In this document: positions 52,431 to 62,433 of the stretch, in pieces
Layout of the letters: the number at the start of each line of letters is the position of its first letter
Numbering within the stretch: position 1 is the first letter of the stretch
Assembly: GCF_003243515.1 (NCBI RefSeq)
Contig: NZ_QFRA01000003.1
Coordinates: 145,100 to 209,099, forward strand
Origin: Corynebacterium kroppenstedtii
GTDB lineage: Bacteria; Actinomycetota; Actinomycetes; Mycobacteriales; Mycobacteriaceae
Length of the DNA: 64,000 bases
Direction: 5' to 3'
Notes under the pieces: model-generated
The model's database searches: none
What the model was told of the DNA's origin: nothing
The model's input: the letters and a program-made list of their open reading frames with translations, nothing else
Position numbers and translations under genes: made by a program

Positions 52431-53909
52431 ATGGCACGAGAACGAGGAACAGGGCGCAACCGCGGTCCCTCACACTCCTCCGACGCCAGCCACATTCGGC
52501 TCAGCAACGTGGACGATTCCCTCGAGCCAGACGATGCCGATGTACAGCCAAGCCGCTGGCACGTCCTTCACGATGCCCTCGCCCCCGCATTACAAGTCCC
52601 TGGCCGAATGTGGGCCTATCTGCGCACATCGCCAGGTCGACTAACAGCAATGACAACCATTCTGGTCATAGCCATCGTTGCCGCCGGTGGTGCCCTGACA
52701 GACGCTTCATCAACCCGACAAGACCAACTCCATAACTTGGTGAAAAACACCGAACCACTCTCTAACGCTGCGCAACGGCTGTATGGGTCACTCTCCGTAG
52801 CAGATTCCACCGCCACCATCGGATTCCTAGAAGGTGGCGTCGGGTCCCCATCGGAGGACGAACGCTACAGCACCGCCATCCAAACAGCCTCGACCGCGCT
52901 CGTCGAAGCAGGTGCCGGCGCGAACTCCGATGACCACGAGGTTCTTCAGCTCCTCGCTGTGGTTAACCAGCGGCTTCCCATCTACACGGGGCTCATCGCA
53001 CAGGCCCACACGAACAACCGGGAAGGCAACCCCATTGGCGCCTCCTACCTCACCGAGGCCAGCGCCATCATGCAGAACTCCATCATTCCCGCAGCATCGC
53101 GCCTCTACACCATCACTTCCGACCGCGTCCGCCACCAAGCCCGATCGCTGACCCGGCCGATGTGGTTCCCCGCGTCGGGGCTTCTTGCAGCCATCATTCT
53201 CCTAGTCATTGCGCAACTCTGGCTCGCTGCCCTCACTAACCGACGTCTCAATGGCGGGTTGCTTTTCGCCACCGTTGCCATGACTATCGCGCTGTTCTGG
53301 CTGGCGATATCGTCGATCGTCGTCGTCGCGGTGGGGAATGCAGACTTTAACCGGGCGTCTGATCCCCTCCACGAGCTGACCGCATCCCGGATTAGTGCGC
53401 AAAAGGCGCGGACCGACGAAGCGCTCATGCTGGTGCGGCGGAGTGCGGATCAATCGTCGGCGGATTTCTCCACCACGGTGAGCAACGTCCAAAAGACACT
53501 GACACAACTGAAAGATGACGGCACGCTGGACGACGCGGACGACCAGAACACCGATACGTCGTCGGACACGAAACCATCCGATGCCCTCGACGACGGCATC
53601 GTCGCCGCTAACTCGTGGAAAGTGTCGCACCAGGAACTGGCGAACCGTATCGGCCGCGGGGACTACACCGGGGCCGTCAATATCGCCGTCGGGCGCGATG
53701 AATCCACCTTGAACTCGGAGCGGCAATTCATCCAGCTCGATCAGTCGCTGCGGACACTGATTCAGGACACGCGCAGCAACCTGCGGACCTACCTGGAGAA
53801 TAGCCAGGACACCTCGCAAAACATCACCCGCGCGGTGCTGATTTTGTCCGTACTCTCTGTTGTTGGTGTTCTCATCGGCGTTCGCCCCCGGATGCAGGAG
53901 TACACATGA
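52431..53909 (+). CDS. glnX: GlnX membrane protein of the PknG signalling pathway
   Basis: A 492-residue protein with four membrane segments: AMTTILVIAIVAAGGAL, FPASGLLAAIILLVIAQLWL, LLFATVAMTIALFWLAISSI and RAVLILSVLSVVGVLIG. Extracytoplasmic helical regions lie between spans 1-2 and 3-4. In C. glutamicum and M. tuberculosis GlnX links the binding protein GlnH to the kinase PknG. The gene order glnX-glnH-pknG is kept, and its stop overlaps the glnH start (ATGA). TAGGGGG lies before the ATG. Confidence 0.9.
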   Translation: MARERGTGRNRGPSHSSDASHIRLSNVDDSLEPDDADVQPSRWHVLHDALAPALQVPGRMWAYLRTSPGRLTAMTTILVIAIVAAGGALTDASSTRQDQLHNLVKNTEPLSNAAQRLYGSLSVADSTATIGFLEGGVGSPSEDERYSTAIQTASTALVEAGAGANSDDHEVLQLLAVVNQRLPIYTGLIAQAHTNNREGNPIGASYLTEASAIMQNSIIPAASRLYTITSDRVRHQARSLTRPMWFPASGLLAAIILLVIAQLWLAALTNRRLNGGLLFATVAMTIALFWLAISSIVVVAVGNADFNRASDPLHELTASRISAQKARTDEALMLVRRSADQSSADFSTTVSNVQKTLTQLKDDGTLDDADDQNTDTSSDTKPSDALDDGIVAANSWKVSHQELANRIGRGDYTGAVNIAVGRDESTLNSERQFIQLDQSLRTLIQDTRSNLRTYLENSQDTSQNITRAVLILSVLSVVGVLIGVRPRMQEYT

Positions 53910-54976
53910 TTCGCCTGCCACACAGTTCAATTCGGTTCCACGCGCGACGCACCCGTCGCCCCTGGATCGCAGCCGCCGTCATTCCTCTCGCGATCCTCCC
54001 CCTTGCGGCCTGCTCCGGGATCAGCGATTCACACCGTGGCCACAACGGCATCGATATCTCCGTCGCCCCCTTCACCCCCATTCCCGACGGGGCCACGTAC
54101 GTCAATCCGCCGCATGAATCGTCGGCAAGCCAAACCCCCACGCCAGACACCACGACCGACGCCGACGCGTACGACACACTCGCCCCCGACAACTCCACCC
54201 CCGAGGAGCGCATACCGGATATCGTCCGGCGCGGGCGCATCATCGTCGGGGTGTCGTCGTCACTCAATTTCCTTGGTTTCCAAGATCCCAGTAGCGGCAA
54301 TCTTGAGGGCTTCGACGTGTCCCTCGCCCGTGAAATTGCGCGCGACATTTTCGGCGATCCCGAGCGGATCGACTTCCGCTTCCTGTCCTCGGCCGAACGC
54401 GTTGACGCACTTCAGCACGGCAATGTCGACATTGTCGTCCGCACCATGACCATCGACCGCGAACGCCAATCCAAAGTGGCCTTCTCCGCGCCCTATCTGC
54501 ACGCCCAAGCGCGAATTTTGGCGTCAACAAGCTCCTCTATTCAATCCGCCGACGATCTGCGGGACGCCACGGTCTGCGTGACCAAGGACTCGACCTTCCA
54601 GCACAATGCGCAGGTTATTGCGCCGCACTCGCGGTTCCTCATTACCAACGACTGGTCCGACTGCCTGGTGGCAATGCAGCAACACCAAGTTCAAGCCATT
54701 ATTTCCGACGACTCCATCCTCTCCGGGCTGGCGGCGCAAGACTCCAACACACACCTGGTTGGCCAACCCTACGGGGCCAGCGATTATGCCGTGGGAATCG
54801 CAAAATCCACACCGGGGAAGAACACCGACGGGCTCGTCCGGCAGGTGAATTCCACCCTGATGCGCATCCGATCCGACGGGACATGGCAACGTCTCTATGA
54901 CAAGTGGCTAGGCAAATATCTCGGGGATTCCGGTGTTCCGCCCGAACCCACCTACGTCCAGGAGGAACCACAATGA
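53906..54976 (+). CDS. glnH: GlnH, glutamate/aspartate-binding lipoprotein
   Basis: A 356-residue solute-binding lipoprotein with signal and lipobox (ILPLAACSG). The mature part is a type 3 binding fold for polar amino acids: IIVGVSSSLNFLGFQDPSSG, LEGFDVSLAREIARDIFGDP, NVDIVVRTMTIDRERQSKVA and ATVCVTKDSTFQ. In M. tuberculosis GlnH binds aspartate and glutamate and signals through GlnX to PknG rather than feeding a transporter. No ABC ATPase is nearby. The stop overlaps the pknG start. Confidence 0.92.
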   Translation: MIRLPHSSIRFHARRTRRPWIAAAVIPLAILPLAACSGISDSHRGHNGIDISVAPFTPIPDGATYVNPPHESSASQTPTPDTTTDADAYDTLAPDNSTPEERIPDIVRRGRIIVGVSSSLNFLGFQDPSSGNLEGFDVSLAREIARDIFGDPERIDFRFLSSAERVDALQHGNVDIVVRTMTIDRERQSKVAFSAPYLHAQARILASTSSSIQSADDLRDATVCVTKDSTFQHNAQVIAPHSRFLITNDWSDCLVAMQQHQVQAIISDDSILSGLAAQDSNTHLVGQPYGASDYAVGIAKSTPGKNTDGLVRQVNSTLMRIRSDGTWQRLYDKWLGKYLGDSGVPPEPTYVQEEPQ

Positions 54977-57531
54977 GCGATTCCGAACCGAACTCCCGTG
55001 ATGAAGGGCTAGGTGCCGACGAGAGGCTGGATGACGAGGCGGGGGTGGATTCCGACGCCACGCACAATTCCGACGCCACGCAGGATTCCGAGGACAATGC
55101 CCGGAACACCGACAACGGCCACCCCAATGACAATGACCACCCCACCGAAGCTGCCACGGTCATGGGAACGCGGGCTGTTCCATTTGACCCATTTGCCGAT
55201 GATGACGATGACGACGAAATCGATATCGACATCAACGACATTGGTTCACTCTTACAGTCCGACAATCCGGCAGATACCCCGTCGTCGGGTGATGGAGTAA
55301 CGGGCCCAGGCCCTGGTAGTGCCAAAACCGTGGCCCGCCCACGTAGGGCCGATGGCGCCAGCCATGACCCCAGCCAGGCCTCCCGTGATCGTGCGCTCTC
55401 CACGTTTCGCGAGCGCAGAGCAGCGTCCCGGCGCGGGAAAGCGGTTGCCGATGGCATGGTGTCGTTGCCGTTCATCGTGCCCACGGATCCGCGGGAATCC
55501 GTCATGGATTCCGACACGATCAAGGAAACGGATGCCAAGGCACCGTCGCTCCACAAGGGGGACATGGTGGCGGGCCAGTATGAGGTGGTCGGAGCACTAG
55601 CCAATGGTGGCGTCGGGTGGATTTACCTGGCCATTGACCACTATGTTTCCGATCGGTGGGTTGTCCTCAAGGGGATGAAGGCGACGGCCAATGAGCAGGA
55701 TCGCGCGGTGGCCGGCGCCGAGCGCGCGTTCCTGGCGGACATTACACACACGGGCATCGTCAAGATTTACAACTTCGTCGATGATGACCGCTCCCCCGGC
55801 GGGTTCATTGTCATGGAGTACGTTGGTGGGCCGTCGTTGCGCTCGCAGCGGAAGAAGCAGCGTGACAGCCTTTTCGCGGTCGACGTCGCTATCGGCTACA
55901 TGCTTGAGGTTCTGGAGGCGCTGGATTATCTGCACTCGCGCGGCGTCGTTTATAACGATCTCAAGCCGGACAACATCATCATTACGGAGGAGCAGGTCAA
56001 GCTCATCGACCTGGGTGCGGTCACGGGGATCGGCGCGTTCGGGCACATTTACGGGACGCCGGGTTTCCAGGCTCCCGAAATCACGGAAACTGGGCCGACG
56101 GTGCGCAGCGATATTTACACGGTTGGCCGTACGTTAGCGTCGCTTATTGTTCATTTACCGACGGTTGACGGGCGGTATAAGAACGGTTTGCCTACTCCGA
56201 CTAACGAGCCGGTGTTTCGCCGCTATCTGTCGCTCTATCGGTTGCTGCTGCGGGCGACTGATCCGGATCCGGAGAAGCGTTTTGCGTCGGCGTCGTCGAT
56301 GGCGAATCAGTTGACGGGTGTGCTGCGTGAAATTCGTGCGGTGCGTGATCAGGTGCATTTTCCGCATTTGCATTCTCAGTTCGCTCCTCAAAGGACGACG
56401 TATGGAACGAAGCACTTGGTTTTCCGTACCGATCAATTAGTGGACGGCATTGAAAGATCTATCGAGATTACGGCCCCTGAGGTGGTGGCCGCGCTGCCGG
56501 TTCCCATGGTTGACGCCACAGATCCGGGTGCCTATATGCTCTCAACTATCAGCCATACCGAGCCTTCTGAGGCCATTGATTCGTTGCACGCGAAGATGAA
56601 AATGCCTGAGTATGCGGAGAGCGTGGAGATTCCGCTGTCTATTGTGCGAGCGATGCTTGATCTCGGGCTTGTTGATGAAGCTCATAATTATCTATCGACA
56701 TTCGAATCGTCTTTTACCCGAGATTGGCGATATGAATGGTACTCAGGAATCACCGCTTTGCTGCTCAATGATTACGAACAAGCACAGCAACATTTTGAGA
56801 AGGTAATCTTTATTCTTCCCGGAGAACCGGCGGCCAAACTTGCCATCGCGGCAACGTCGGAATTGTGGCTCCAGGCTAAGGGCTTGTCGATGACACCGGT
56901 CCTGGATAGGCAGACCGCCGTGACGGCGGCAACATTGGGGCACGCCTCCGCCTTACCATCGAATAGCGCTCTTGAAGCCATGGGCGATCGGTGGGATCCG
57001 GTCGGCGACGACCCTGTGGCCCTACGTTTTCACGCCACGCGATTCTATGGCCTGGTGTGGGCGACCAACCCGACCACAGTGTCATCGGCGTTTGGTTTAT
57101 CCCGCCAATTCATCGCGGAGGGTGATGTTGCCCGGGCTGTTGAGGCATTGGACCAGGTTTCGCAAGCGTCCCGTCACCACCGATTAGCCCGCTTGACGAC
57201 GGTTCTTCACCTCATTTCTGAGCCTCCGACGGATCTGACTGAAGAGCGAATTATCGATGCTGCACAGCGGCTGGACGAGATCCCAACGAATGAGCCTCGG
57301 ATGACGCAAGTGCGTGTGGCCGTCATGTCCGCTGGCCTTAATTGGCTGCGGGCGACGAATCGGACTCACGCTGCCACGCCCACATTGTTTGGCCAGCCCT
57401 TTGAAGTGCGGGGACTGCGGCTCGGGGTAGAGGCAGATCTGCGCCGGATGGCGCGGAGTGTTCAATACCCGAGTCACAGGTACCACCTGGTGGATATGGC
57501 GAATGCGATTCGGCCGCGTACGTGGTGGTAG
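54973..57531 (+). CDS. pknG: Serine/threonine protein kinase PknG
   Basis: An 852-residue soluble kinase. Residues 1-190 are acidic and disordered, with no cysteine, so the rubredoxin domain of mycobacterial PknG is missing. The kinase domain has the Gly-rich loop (GALANGGVGW), Lys233 in VVLKGMK, Asp329 in YNDLKPDN and Asp346 in a DLG variant of DFG. The last 400 residues are helical repeats (TPR-like). In corynebacteria PknG phosphorylates OdhI to release 2-oxoglutarate dehydrogenase and balance glutamate. I start at the ATG at 54973, behind GGAGG and overlapping the glnH stop, not the frame limit at 54904. Confidence 0.95.
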   Translation: MSDSEPNSRDEGLGADERLDDEAGVDSDATHNSDATQDSEDNARNTDNGHPNDNDHPTEAATVMGTRAVPFDPFADDDDDDEIDIDINDIGSLLQSDNPADTPSSGDGVTGPGPGSAKTVARPRRADGASHDPSQASRDRALSTFRERRAASRRGKAVADGMVSLPFIVPTDPRESVMDSDTIKETDAKAPSLHKGDMVAGQYEVVGALANGGVGWIYLAIDHYVSDRWVVLKGMKATANEQDRAVAGAERAFLADITHTGIVKIYNFVDDDRSPGGFIVMEYVGGPSLRSQRKKQRDSLFAVDVAIGYMLEVLEALDYLHSRGVVYNDLKPDNIIITEEQVKLIDLGAVTGIGAFGHIYGTPGFQAPEITETGPTVRSDIYTVGRTLASLIVHLPTVDGRYKNGLPTPTNEPVFRRYLSLYRLLLRATDPDPEKRFASASSMANQLTGVLREIRAVRDQVHFPHLHSQFAPQRTTYGTKHLVFRTDQLVDGIERSIEITAPEVVAALPVPMVDATDPGAYMLSTISHTEPSEAIDSLHAKMKMPEYAESVEIPLSIVRAMLDLGLVDEAHNYLSTFESSFTRDWRYEWYSGITALLLNDYEQAQQHFEKVIFILPGEPAAKLAIAATSELWLQAKGLSMTPVLDRQTAVTAATLGHASALPSNSALEAMGDRWDPVGDDPVALRFHATRFYGLVWATNPTTVSSAFGLSRQFIAEGDVARAVEALDQVSQASRHHRLARLTTVLHLISEPPTDLTEERIIDAAQRLDEIPTNEPRMTQVRVAVMSAGLNWLRATNRTHAATPTLFGQPFEVRGLRLGVEADLRRMARSVQYPSHRYHLVDMANAIRPRTWW

Positions 57532-57680
57532 GGCGTAGGTTGTGCGTCACATTTTGTGTTTTCCGGGAACCGATCGCCGTCGCCAATGGGTGGTTTTTCA
57601 GGTGTAATTTTGGTAGAGAGCATGCTAGAAAATGCGTTTCAAGTAGGAAAACCCTGTCAAACGGTTTAAAGTAAGGCACT

Positions 57681-58499
57681 ATGTCTAAAGCTCATCGCCG
57701 AATTTCCACCCGTATCGGCGTCTCCGCAGCCGCATCGCTTACCGCCATCGCAGCTCTCGCGGGCGGCGCCACAGTTGCTAACCCTGCTCCCGCTCGTGCG
57801 GACGACTTGCCAGCTATCTCGTCAACGAACCCGCAGGATTTCCTCAACCAGGCACGGGATCAGTTCAATGAGTTCGCCCGCACTGCGTCGGACCGCGGCA
57901 GGACCATCGCCCTGGATTGGCGCAACAGCGTCTACCAGAACACTGAGCAGCTAGACCCGAACGCTGCTAACTGGATCCGCACGACCGTCGACGGCTGGAT
58001 CAACGCCATCTGGCCGAACGCGATTGCTGACCAGGAAGCCCAGCAGGCTGCTGCACGCGACGCCGCTGCCCGCGCTGCTGAAGAGCAGGCACGCCAGGCT
58101 GCTGAAGCAGAGGCCGCTCAGCGCGCTGCTGAACAAAATGCGGTGACTGCCCCCTGTGAGGATGGCGCAGAGGCTTGCGTTAATCTGGGCGCTCGTCGTT
58201 CCTGGTTGACCGATGGCCACAAGAAGATCACCTATGGTCCTGTTCCGATCACTTCCGGTGCTCCGGGTCAGGACACCCCTCCTGGCTGGCACAAAGTTCT
58301 CCGCAAGGTGAAGGACGAGGTTAGCCACGAGTTCAACAACGCTCCGATGCCTTACTCGGTGTACTTCACCACCTCCGGCATGGCCTTCCACGAAGGATCC
58401 CTGAACCGCGAGTCCGCGGGCTGCATCCACCTCTCCCACCAGGATGCTGAGCACTATTTCAATAGCCTGCAGGTTGGCGACGATATCTACATCTTCTAA
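57681..58499 (+). CDS. Secreted L,D-transpeptidase (YkuD family)
   Basis: A 272-residue exported enzyme. A signal peptide (AASLTAIAALAGGATVANPA, ending near ARAD) is followed by a helical region with an Ala/Glu/Gln coiled stretch (AAEEQARQAAEAEAAQRAAE). The C-terminal YkuD domain ends with His237 in AFHEGSLNRE and the catalytic Cys248 in SAGCIHLS. It would make 3-3 cross-links in peptidoglycan or attach proteins to it. The domain is short and its N-terminal part is variant, so the exact activity is uncertain. AAGG precedes the ATG. Confidence 0.85.
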   Translation: MSKAHRRISTRIGVSAAASLTAIAALAGGATVANPAPARADDLPAISSTNPQDFLNQARDQFNEFARTASDRGRTIALDWRNSVYQNTEQLDPNAANWIRTTVDGWINAIWPNAIADQEAQQAAARDAAARAAEEQARQAAEAEAAQRAAEQNAVTAPCEDGAEACVNLGARRSWLTDGHKKITYGPVPITSGAPGQDTPPGWHKVLRKVKDEVSHEFNNAPMPYSVYFTTSGMAFHEGSLNRESAGCIHLSHQDAEHYFNSLQVGDDIYIF

Positions 58500-58705
58500 A
58501 CAGCGTCGTTGTGTACACCATCGCTGCGTAGAATCCGCTGCCTAGGGGCGTGGCATTCTTCCAGAGCATGATGGCGTACTTAGTGTTCAGATGCCTTGTG
58601 CTTAGGCTCCTCGGTGTCGGCTTGTGCATCGACGATGAGCGCAGCTGGCCTGCCACCTCTAATGTGTTTCCATTGGGCACCCAGGTGGTTGGTGTAGCAC
58701 TATAT

Positions 58706-58731
58706 AGTCCCCGTTACGGCGGGGACTTTTT
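58706..58731 (+). terminator. Strong intrinsic terminator
   Basis: AGTCCCCG (58706-58713) and CGGGGACT (58720-58727) form a perfect 8-base stem around TTACGG, with TTTTT at the end. It lies about 207 bases after the L,D-transpeptidase stop and just before the next small gene, leaving a transcribed but gene-free 3' region. Confidence 0.88.
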
Positions 58732-58766
58732 GATAACCCCAGACGACGAGAACTGGACGGTGAGAT

Positions 58767-59045
58767 GTGACGATACGGTATAACGACAAAGTCTTCGCAG
58801 CCGTGATGTTCTTCGCTGGTGCCCTGTTACTGATCATTCGCGCACAGGGCTACATTGACGAATCGTGGACTAACCGACTTTTCGCGGCGCTCATCATCGC
58901 AGCGTCCGTTTTCCAATTTATCCGCTGGTCACTTAACCGACGGACTACTCAAACCGGCACGGCGGAAGCCACCACAGGCGTAAACAGTGCCCTCAGGCAT
59001 AGGCTAGCGCGAGCGCGATATCGCAGCCCCTTCCCCGCCTTTTAG
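58767..59045 (+). CDS. Small membrane protein of unknown function
   Basis: From a GTG at 58767 the frame gives 92 residues with two hydrophobic segments (VFAAVMFFAGALLLII and LFAALIIAASVFQFIRW), then a basic Thr/Arg tail. Family unknown. It lies between the terminator and the convergent ackA end. Confidence 0.55.
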   Translation: MTIRYNDKVFAAVMFFAGALLLIIRAQGYIDESWTNRLFAALIIAASVFQFIRWSLNRRTTQTGTAEATTGVNSALRHRLARARYRSPFPAF

Positions 59046-59088
59046 CGCCCCACCACACGCCAAGGCAGACCGCAACAGCCCGTCGTCG

Positions 59089-60372
59089 CTAATTGTGGGC
59101 GAAGCCCGCGGCATACCGCGCGATGGCTAATTCCTCATTCGTCGGGATAACAAATACTTTCACGCGGGATTCATCGGAAGAGATGAGCCGCGCTTCGCGG
59201 GATGGCGAATTGTTCCGCTCGTCGTCGATGAGGATGCCGAAATTCTCCAGGTCAGCCATGGTGTCACGGCGAATTCCGGCGTGATTCTCACCGACTCCTG
59301 CTGTGAAGGTGATGGCATCGAGGCGGCCGAGGATGAGCATGTACGCGCCTACGAAACGCCGAATGGAGTGCACATACATGTTGTAGGCGCTCCAGGCGTC
59401 CTGGTCCTCGCGGTCAATCTTTTCCTGGAGGGCGCGGAAGTCGTTCACGCCACTCATGCCTTTGAGGCCGGACCGTCGGTTGAGGAGGTCGTCGATCTCG
59501 TCGATGGTCATGCCATTACGGGCCAGGTGGAAGACAATGCCCGGGTCGATGTCGCCGGAACGGGTGCCCATCATGATGCCCGCCAGTGGGGTCATTCCCA
59601 TCGAGGTGTCCACGGCGTGGCCACCACGGATGGCGGCGACGGAAGCGCCGTTCCCCAGGTGAAGCGTGATTTGGTTCACCTGGTGCGGGGCTTTGCCCAG
59701 GAGATCGGGTACGTGTTGGGACACGTATTCGTGGCTCGTGCCGTGGAACCCATACCGCCGGATGGCGTAGTTCATGGCCGTTTCGGCGTCGATGGGGTAC
59801 AGAGCGGCTGCGGGCGGGAGTGAGTGGAAAAAGGCGGTGTCGAAGATCGCGACATGGGGGATGTCGGGCAGGATTTTCCGCGCGACCGTGATGCCATCGA
59901 GGTTGGCCGGGTTGTGCAGCGGGGCCAGCGGAATAAGGTCCCTAATCAGGCCGACGACCTCGTCGTAGATAAGGACGGGGCTGTTAAACAGGCGCCCGCC
60001 GTGGACCACGCGGTGCCCGCAGGCCACCAGGTTCAGTGTGGACAGCCCGACGCCGAGTGAGTCCAGGAAGTTCAGTGCTTCATCAAGGCCCTCTGTGTGG
60101 TTGAGAATGGGCAGCTCGCGGGTGTGCTTCTCCCCCGCGTATTTGATGGTGATGTGCCCGGTTTCCTCACCGATCTGCTCTGCGAGCCCAGAGACGAAGG
60201 GGTCATCGGTGGCGTGATTAGCCGGGTTGACCAGCTGAAATTTGATCGACGACGAGCCCGAGTTAAGCACCAGGACGAGTTCGTCGTTCTCGTGTGCAGA
60301 TGTTTCGGGGGCGTTCGGTGCGGCGGCCGCGGATGTGTCTGCCGGGGTCGGTGTGTCGCTTGTCTTCATCAT
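59089..60372 (-). CDS. ackA: Acetate kinase
   Basis: AckA transfers phosphate between acetyl phosphate and ADP. The 427 residues show LVLVLNSGSSSIKFQLV, the sugar-kinase-like HLGNGASVAAIRGGHAVDTS, GMTPLAGIMMGTRSGDIDPG and FTAGVGENHAGIRR. About 30 Ala/Thr-rich residues precede the fold; the ATG at 60372 or the next codon may be used. It follows pta by 21 bases, the usual order, making acetate or activating it for growth. Corynebacterial pta-ackA is controlled by RamA, RamB and GlxR. Confidence 0.95.
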   Translation of the reverse strand: MMKTSDTPTPADTSAAAAPNAPETSAHENDELVLVLNSGSSSIKFQLVNPANHATDDPFVSGLAEQIGEETGHITIKYAGEKHTRELPILNHTEGLDEALNFLDSLGVGLSTLNLVACGHRVVHGGRLFNSPVLIYDEVVGLIRDLIPLAPLHNPANLDGITVARKILPDIPHVAIFDTAFFHSLPPAAALYPIDAETAMNYAIRRYGFHGTSHEYVSQHVPDLLGKAPHQVNQITLHLGNGASVAAIRGGHAVDTSMGMTPLAGIMMGTRSGDIDPGIVFHLARNGMTIDEIDDLLNRRSGLKGMSGVNDFRALQEKIDREDQDAWSAYNMYVHSIRRFVGAYMLILGRLDAITFTAGVGENHAGIRRDTMADLENFGILIDDERNNSPSREARLISSDESRVKVFVIPTNEELAIARYAAGFAHN

Positions 60373-60393
60373 GTCGCTTCTCTCTGTGACGGG

Positions 60394-61920
60394 TCAGGAC
60401 TGTGCAGAATCGCGGGTGCTGGTCTGTGCGGCCACTTGCACTGCTGTGACGGCCACAGTGTTGATGATGTCCGGCACGGTGGCACCGCGGGAGAGATCGT
60501 TGACCGGCTTGTTCAGGCCCTGGAGTATCGGCCCCACAGCCAACGCGTTCGCGGTGCGCTGGACCGCCTTGTACGTAATGTTCCCCACGTCGAGAGTGGG
60601 GAAGACGAAGACCGTGGCCTGCCCAGCGACGTCGGACTCGGGCATTTTCTTCTTGCCGACGGAGGGCTCGACGGCAGCGTCGAACTGGATGGGCCCGTCA
60701 ATGGCGATGGGGCTGCCGTTCCGTGACGCGTCGGCGGCTTTACCCCGCGCAAGCTCGACCGCGCGGGTAACTTTATCGACGTCATCACCCGCTCCGGAGG
60801 AACCCGTCGAGTAGGACAAGAGGGCGAGGCGGGGGTCGATCCCGAAGCTGGCAGCGGTGTCGGCGGAGGTGACGGCTATTTCTGCCAGCTGTTCGGAAGT
60901 GGGGTTCGGGTTGACGGCGCAATCCCCGAACGCCCAGAGTTTCCCGCGCATGACCATGAGGAAGATGGAGGAAACGACGGAGGAGCCCGGCGCGGTTTTG
61001 ATGATCTGTAGCGCCGGCCTGATGGTGTGCGCGGTGGTGTGCGCGGCACCGGACACCATGCCATCGGCTTGGCCGTCGTAGATCATCATGGTGGCGTAGT
61101 AGGAGACGTCCTTCATTGTTTTCCGGGCATCATCGAGGGTGATGCCTTTCTTTTTCCGCAGCTCAGCGAAGGTGGCGGCGAATCTTTCGGCCTGCTCGAC
61201 GGAGTCGCCGTCGGTGCCTTGAGGGTCGGCGATGGTGGCGTCGCTGAGATTGAGGCCGAGTTCTGTGGACCGCGCGGCGATGTCGTCGGGATTGCCGAGG
61301 ATGGTGAGATCGCAGACGTGGTGTTCGAGGAGCCAGTCGGCGGCTCGGAGGATGCGGTCGTCGTCGCCTTCGGGGAGGACTATGCGCGCTCCGGAGGCGC
61401 GGGCTTGGTCAATGAGGTTGTGTTGGAACACTTCTGGGCCGGTGACCGGTTCGAGGTGGTCGCTCTCCCCTACTGCCGACGACACCGCGGAGTCGAGTGC
61501 GGCCTCGTCGGATGCTGCGATGACGGGGATGCTGGACGGGATGCCGTCCATGGAGTGCCCATCGCGGGTGACGATGGCTGCGAGCGTGGCCCCTTCTCTC
61601 TCTGCTGTGGAGATGCTAAGTGAGACGCGAAGCGCGTCGGGGGTGGCGTCGATAAGGAAGAGGAGGACGACCGGGACGCCGATGCTGGCCGCGATGCGCG
61701 AATCGACTGTGATGTCTCCGGTGGCAACGAGTGCGCCCTGCAATTCGTCGGATGGGGAGGTTTTCTCTACTGCCTCTGCAACAAGCGCTGAGGGGTCAGC
61801 GGGTGATCCTGGCTCTCCGGAAATGATTCGGGTGACATTTCCCTGAAGGGGTGCTGGTAGGGCGTCGCCTGCCGACGGTCCGAAAGCTCCTCCGACGTCG
61901 ATGTATAGGGCACACGGCAT
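60394..61920 (-). CDS. pta: Phosphate acetyltransferase
   Basis: Pta interconverts acetyl-CoA and acetyl phosphate. The N-terminal third is a divergent P-loop-like regulatory region. The C-terminal catalytic part has GARIVLPEGDDDRILRAADW, MIYDGQADGMVSGAAHTTAH, SSIFLMVMRGKLWAFGDCAV and TLDVGNITYKAVQRTANAL. I start at the ATG at 61920 (MPCALYIDVGG), giving 508 residues; the frame is open to 61938. It leads the pta-ackA operon. Confidence 0.93.
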   Translation of the reverse strand: MPCALYIDVGGAFGPSAGDALPAPLQGNVTRIISGEPGSPADPSALVAEAVEKTSPSDELQGALVATGDITVDSRIAASIGVPVVLLFLIDATPDALRVSLSISTAEREGATLAAIVTRDGHSMDGIPSSIPVIAASDEAALDSAVSSAVGESDHLEPVTGPEVFQHNLIDQARASGARIVLPEGDDDRILRAADWLLEHHVCDLTILGNPDDIAARSTELGLNLSDATIADPQGTDGDSVEQAERFAATFAELRKKKGITLDDARKTMKDVSYYATMMIYDGQADGMVSGAAHTTAHTIRPALQIIKTAPGSSVVSSIFLMVMRGKLWAFGDCAVNPNPTSEQLAEIAVTSADTAASFGIDPRLALLSYSTGSSGAGDDVDKVTRAVELARGKAADASRNGSPIAIDGPIQFDAAVEPSVGKKKMPESDVAGQATVFVFPTLDVGNITYKAVQRTANALAVGPILQGLNKPVNDLSRGATVPDIINTVAVTAVQVAAQTSTRDSAQS

Positions 61921-62433
61921 GTGATTAAACCTCCACAATTACTCAGCGTTACGTGATGATGACGCAGTCTGGTTACTCGGCTTACTCGCTGTTCCGGCGC
62001 ACGTGTGCTGAACCACCGATGATTCACCTTGTGGGGTTTGGCACATATGCGGATATGCCCTTCATTATTCCTTTTGTGTGTGTCTTTCGCGACTATTTGC
62101 CACTTTCGCGAGGATTGACGCGCCATGAATTTGCAGTAACGTACCAACGGGCAGCAGCTGGGGCACCAGCCCCCACGACAAAAGTAGACAGAGTGGTATA
62201 GTTTCGGATTCGTGGAGTTCAGTCGTCGTCGCTAATCGTGTTCGTCGAACGGCGGTTACCCGCGGGAAATCGCCGTCGTCGGTAAACACGTTCGTCGCGC
62301 GACGGCTCACGATTCCACGAATTACATAAACGCAACGTCGATGCTCCCCGGCTCGTCGCCGGAAAGAATCCGGATACAAGTGCATCGCATTACAAATCTC
62401 AATTACATCGCAATAAAAGGAGAACCTCAGTCC
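61921..62433. promoter_or_regulatory. pta/fprA divergent intergenic region with a possible GlxR site
   Basis: No gene is seen in this 510-base region. TGTGGGGTTTGGCACA (62030-62045) fits the GlxR/CRP pattern TGTGA-N6-TCACA in 8 of 10 arm positions and lies 110 bases upstream of pta, where cAMP-linked control of acetate genes is known in corynebacteria. The right half contains several CGTCGTCG-like short repeats near fprA. AAAGGAG precedes the fprA ATG by about 12 bases. Confidence 0.35.
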
